Shown here: one piece after another, positions 62,150-64,000 of the stretch
Position numbering within the stretch: position 1 is the stretch's first letter
Layout of the letters: every line of letters begins with the position of its first letter
DNA from: an uncultured bacterium
GTDB lineage: Bacteria; Actinomycetota; Coriobacteriia; Coriobacteriales; Coriobacteriaceae
DNA length: 64,000 bases
Reading direction: 5' to 3'
Assembly (NCBI GenBank): GCA_905215525.1
Contig: CAJMQJ010000010.1
Coordinates: forward strand, 1 to 64,000
Notes under the pieces: generated by a model
The model's input: only the letters and a program-made list of their open reading frames with translations
What the model was told of the DNA's origin: nothing
Database searches by the model: none
Program-made: the position numbers and the translations under genes

Positions 62150-62827
62150 ATGCTGTACGAGTTTTGTGCCGAGAACTTTGAGCGTGTGCCGGCGGCTATC
62201 GATGCCGGTGCTAAGCGCATCGAGTTGTGCGACAACCTTGCCGTCGGTGGTACCACGCCCTCGGCCGGCGTTATCAGCACTACGGTCAGCTATGCTCACG
62301 AGCATGACGCGCGAGTGATGTGCATGATTCGCCCGCGTGGCGGTGACTTTCACTACAACCAGGACGAGCTGCGCATGATGGAGATGGACTTGGGTCTTGC
62401 CGTGAGCGCCGGCGTTGACGGCCTGGTCTTTGGCTGCTGCAAGCCCTGTGCCGGCGGCTGGGCGCTCGACGAGCTCACCCTCGGCGCCCTCGTGATGGCT
62501 ACGGGCTGCGCGACCGAGGAGTGCAAGCGCGGGGCCATCGATATCACCTTCCACATGGCCTTTGACCAGCTCTCGCCCGAGGCTCAGCTGGACGCCATTG
62601 ACACACTCGCCGACTGCGGCATCACGCGCATCCTGACGCATGGTGGTGCTGCCGGAACGCCGATCGAGGACAACCTGGAGCACCTGTCGCGTCTTGTCGA
62701 GTATGCGGGCGACCGCCTGACCATCCTTCCCGGCGGCGGCATTTCTACGGCCAACCGCGATACCGTGGCGGCGGCATTGAGCGTCTCCGAGCTCCATGGC
62801 ACCAAGATCGTGCCGCTGGAGGCGTAA
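62150..62827 (+). CDS. cutC: CutC-family copper homeostasis/TIM-barrel protein
   Basis: This 225-residue CutC-type TIM-barrel protein has the family blocks EFCAENFERVPAAIDAGAKRIELCDNLAVGGTTPSAG, MIRPRGGDFHYNQDELRMMEMDL, GVDGLVFGCC, FHMAFDQ and ILTHGGAAGTPIEDNLEHLSRLVEYAGDRLTILPGGGI. CutC was named for copper tolerance, but its biochemical activity is unsettled. GGGGGTC precedes the ATG. It lies 3 bases upstream of the GalT-like gene and is probably co-transcribed; the variable-arm hairpin is just upstream. Confidence 0.9.
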   Translation: MLYEFCAENFERVPAAIDAGAKRIELCDNLAVGGTTPSAGVISTTVSYAHEHDARVMCMIRPRGGDFHYNQDELRMMEMDLGLAVSAGVDGLVFGCCKPCAGGWALDELTLGALVMATGCATEECKRGAIDITFHMAFDQLSPEAQLDAIDTLADCGITRILTHGGAAGTPIEDNLEHLSRLVEYAGDRLTILPGGGISTANRDTVAAALSVSELHGTKIVPLEA

Positions 62828-62830
62828 CCC

Positions 62831-63628
62831 GTGGCGCTGGTATTTGACGTTCAGCAGGCGAACGGTAAGCCCGACGACAACCGGCGCCCTGGCGCCGCGT
62901 GCCCCTTTTGCGATACCGAGGAACTTGCCGATATCATCCAGCGCGATGGTGACTGCATCTGGCTCGAGAATAAGTTCAAGACCTTGCGGGCCACCCGTCA
63001 GACCGTATTGATCGAGTCTGCCAACCACGACGCCGACCTGGCGACCTATGAACCGGATGAGCTGCATCATGTGATGCGGTTTGCCCTGGGCTGTTGGCAG
63101 CAGATGCTCGATTCCCAACAGTACCGCAGTGTGCTCATGTACAAGAACAAAGGCCCGCTTTCGGGCGGCAGCCTCGTCCATCCACACATGCAGATTGTGG
63201 GTCTGGAGCGGGAGGACGGTTATGCAGCACTAGCCCCCGCCAATTTCGAAGGCATCAATGTTTGGCAACAGGGGAGAATCTCGGTCAATATCTCAACCGA
63301 ACCGATCATGGGGTTCTTTGAGATCAACGTTTCAGCCCCGCAGGGAATCGCCGCCAGCGATGACGCACGAGACCAAGCCGAGGCGGATCTCTTTGCCGAT
63401 GCGATCCAGGTAGCTCTGCGCTATATCCTAAACGGGCACCACGGTGGTCGCGCAGAGTCGTACAACTTGTTCTTCTATCACCTGGGCGGTCGGACCATTG
63501 CCAAGGCGCTGCCGCGTTGGGTGGTTTCGCCCTACTTTGTCGGCTATCGTTTGGCCCAAGTCAATGCCGAGACGACGCTCGATATCGATGCTGAGCGTCT
63601 GCGTGCGCATCTGGAAACGCTCGTATAG
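62831..63628 (+). CDS. GalT-related HIT-superfamily protein (DUF4931-like)
   Basis: This 265-residue protein has a CPFC pair near residue 24 and an HPHMQIVGL motif with the HxHxQ layout of GalT/HIT nucleotide transferases. GMRFA-like helices, IMGFFEINVSAP, and a C-terminal ESYNLFFYHLGGRTIAKALPRWVVSPYF block follow. The similarity is to short galactose-1-phosphate uridylyltransferase relatives (DUF4931-like), whose substrate is unknown. The GTG start is three bases after the cutC stop, with GGAGG upstream inside cutC. Confidence 0.75.
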   Translation: MALVFDVQQANGKPDDNRRPGAACPFCDTEELADIIQRDGDCIWLENKFKTLRATRQTVLIESANHDADLATYEPDELHHVMRFALGCWQQMLDSQQYRSVLMYKNKGPLSGGSLVHPHMQIVGLEREDGYAALAPANFEGINVWQQGRISVNISTEPIMGFFEINVSAPQGIAASDDARDQAEADLFADAIQVALRYILNGHHGGRAESYNLFFYHLGGRTIAKALPRWVVSPYFVGYRLAQVNAETTLDIDAERLRAHLETLV

Positions 63629-63658
63629 CAAGACTAACACCCACGTAATGCGGACAGC

Positions 63659-64000
63659 CTAGCGCGCCATGGCGTCGCGGCCAGCCTCGACCCGCTTGCG
63701 CTGGGCGGCGCGCTCCTCGCCGGTCAGGCGCTCAAAGAGGTGTCCGATAATTGAGGCCAACACCTGCTGAAACAGCGTGCCGCACATGACGGGGAATACC
63801 ACTTCGCCGGGAAAATACTGCGTGGCGATGACGGCACCCGAAGAGATGTTGCGCATGCCGCAGGTAAAGCACATGGTGGTCGTCTCGCTATACGGCAGGT
63901 GCAGGGCACGGGCGATCAGGACGCCGGTGATAAAGCCGCTGATGGCGAACACCAGAATAAAGAGGGCGACTTCCAAGCGCACCGCGTTCATGTGCAGCAC
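63659..64000 (-). CDS. Bile acid:sodium symporter (BASS) family protein, C-terminal part
   Basis: Only the last ~113 residues lie in the window; the gene continues beyond base 64000. Hydrophobic segments (LEVALFILVFAISGFITGVLIARAL) and the conserved TMCFTCGMRNISSGAVIATQYFPGEVVFPVMCGTLFQQVLASIIGHLF are typical of the BASS/DUF family helices 8-10. It is a membrane transporter, perhaps for organic anions. The C-terminus is basic. It is convergent with the GalT-like gene, with 30 bases between. Confidence 0.8.
   Translation of the reverse strand: MLHMNAVRLEVALFILVFAISGFITGVLIARALHLPYSETTTMCFTCGMRNISSGAVIATQYFPGEVVFPVMCGTLFQQVLASIIGHLFERLTGEERAAQRKRVEAGRDAMAR

Noticed and set aside
1..64000. rRNA, tRNA genes and CRISPR arrays
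   Set aside because: No tRNA cloverleaf with a G-T-T-C-R loop, no rRNA-like region and no direct-repeat array was recognised by eye; a tRNAscan run could still find one.

Overview
The window looks like chromosomal DNA from a high-GC, anaerobic, host-associated actinobacterium of the Coriobacteriia, most likely Collinsella. This is inferred from gene content: a DUF3516-type helicase, reverse rubrerythrin, a ferredoxin-fused EtfA with an FAD lactate-type dehydrogenase, and PdxS/PdxT with a divergent PdxR. No rRNA or tRNA gene, CRISPR array, transposase or phage gene was seen, so the species is not proven.

Layout. 0.1-3.2 kb: a short peptide deformylase, an MFS exporter and a winged-helix-like protein with an RGG-repeat tail. 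3.2-3.5 kb: a structured 169-bp repeat whose second copy lies at 61.8 kb. 3.5-6.6 kb: pyridoxal phosphate synthesis (pdxST) and its divergent MocR regulator. 6.6-8.1 kb: a nuclease-like gene bracketed by two copies of a ~120-bp element with terminal inverted repeats. 8.3-16.3 kb: rubrerythrin, an alcohol/aldehyde dehydrogenase pair with a possible Rex site, two microproteins, a metallophosphoesterase, and a BglG-type antiterminator with a PTS permease and a ChbG/YdjC deacetylase. 16.4-27.9 kb: a DUF2130 coiled-coil protein, a DUF3516 helicase, TrmB, a Trm9-like methyltransferase, a membrane XRE regulator with a DUF4097 partner, Elp3 and a spermidine-synthase-like protein. 27.9-33.5 kb: a three-gene TerB / BrxD-like ATPase / Lhr-like helicase operon, the best candidate for an under-described system. 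34.4-37.6 kb: a five-gene operon of secreted and membrane proteins of unknown function. 38.0-41.6 kb: an FAD dehydrogenase with EtfB and EtfA, probably electron-confurcating lactate oxidation. 41.6-47.1 kb: HD hydrolase, AzlCD, KdgT, a GGDEF protein and an EamA transporter. 47.2-55.3 kb: fused purL, a Kef-type antiporter, three tandem hairpins, an SDR enzyme and homoserine dehydrogenase. 55.5-61.8 kb: a complete branched-chain amino acid ABC operon with two paralogous binding proteins. 61.8-64 kb: the second 169-bp repeat, CutC, a GalT-like protein and the end of a symporter gene.

Most coding DNA is housekeeping or metabolic. The unusual content is in three places: the intergenic repeat families (TIR elements with stop codons in three frames, the duplicated nested hairpin, and the triple hairpin with 16-nt loops); the TerB/ATPase/helicase operon; and poorly characterised small or low-complexity proteins. 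Start codons were chosen from visible Shine-Dalgarno sequences. Function calls rest on recognised motifs, without any database search.
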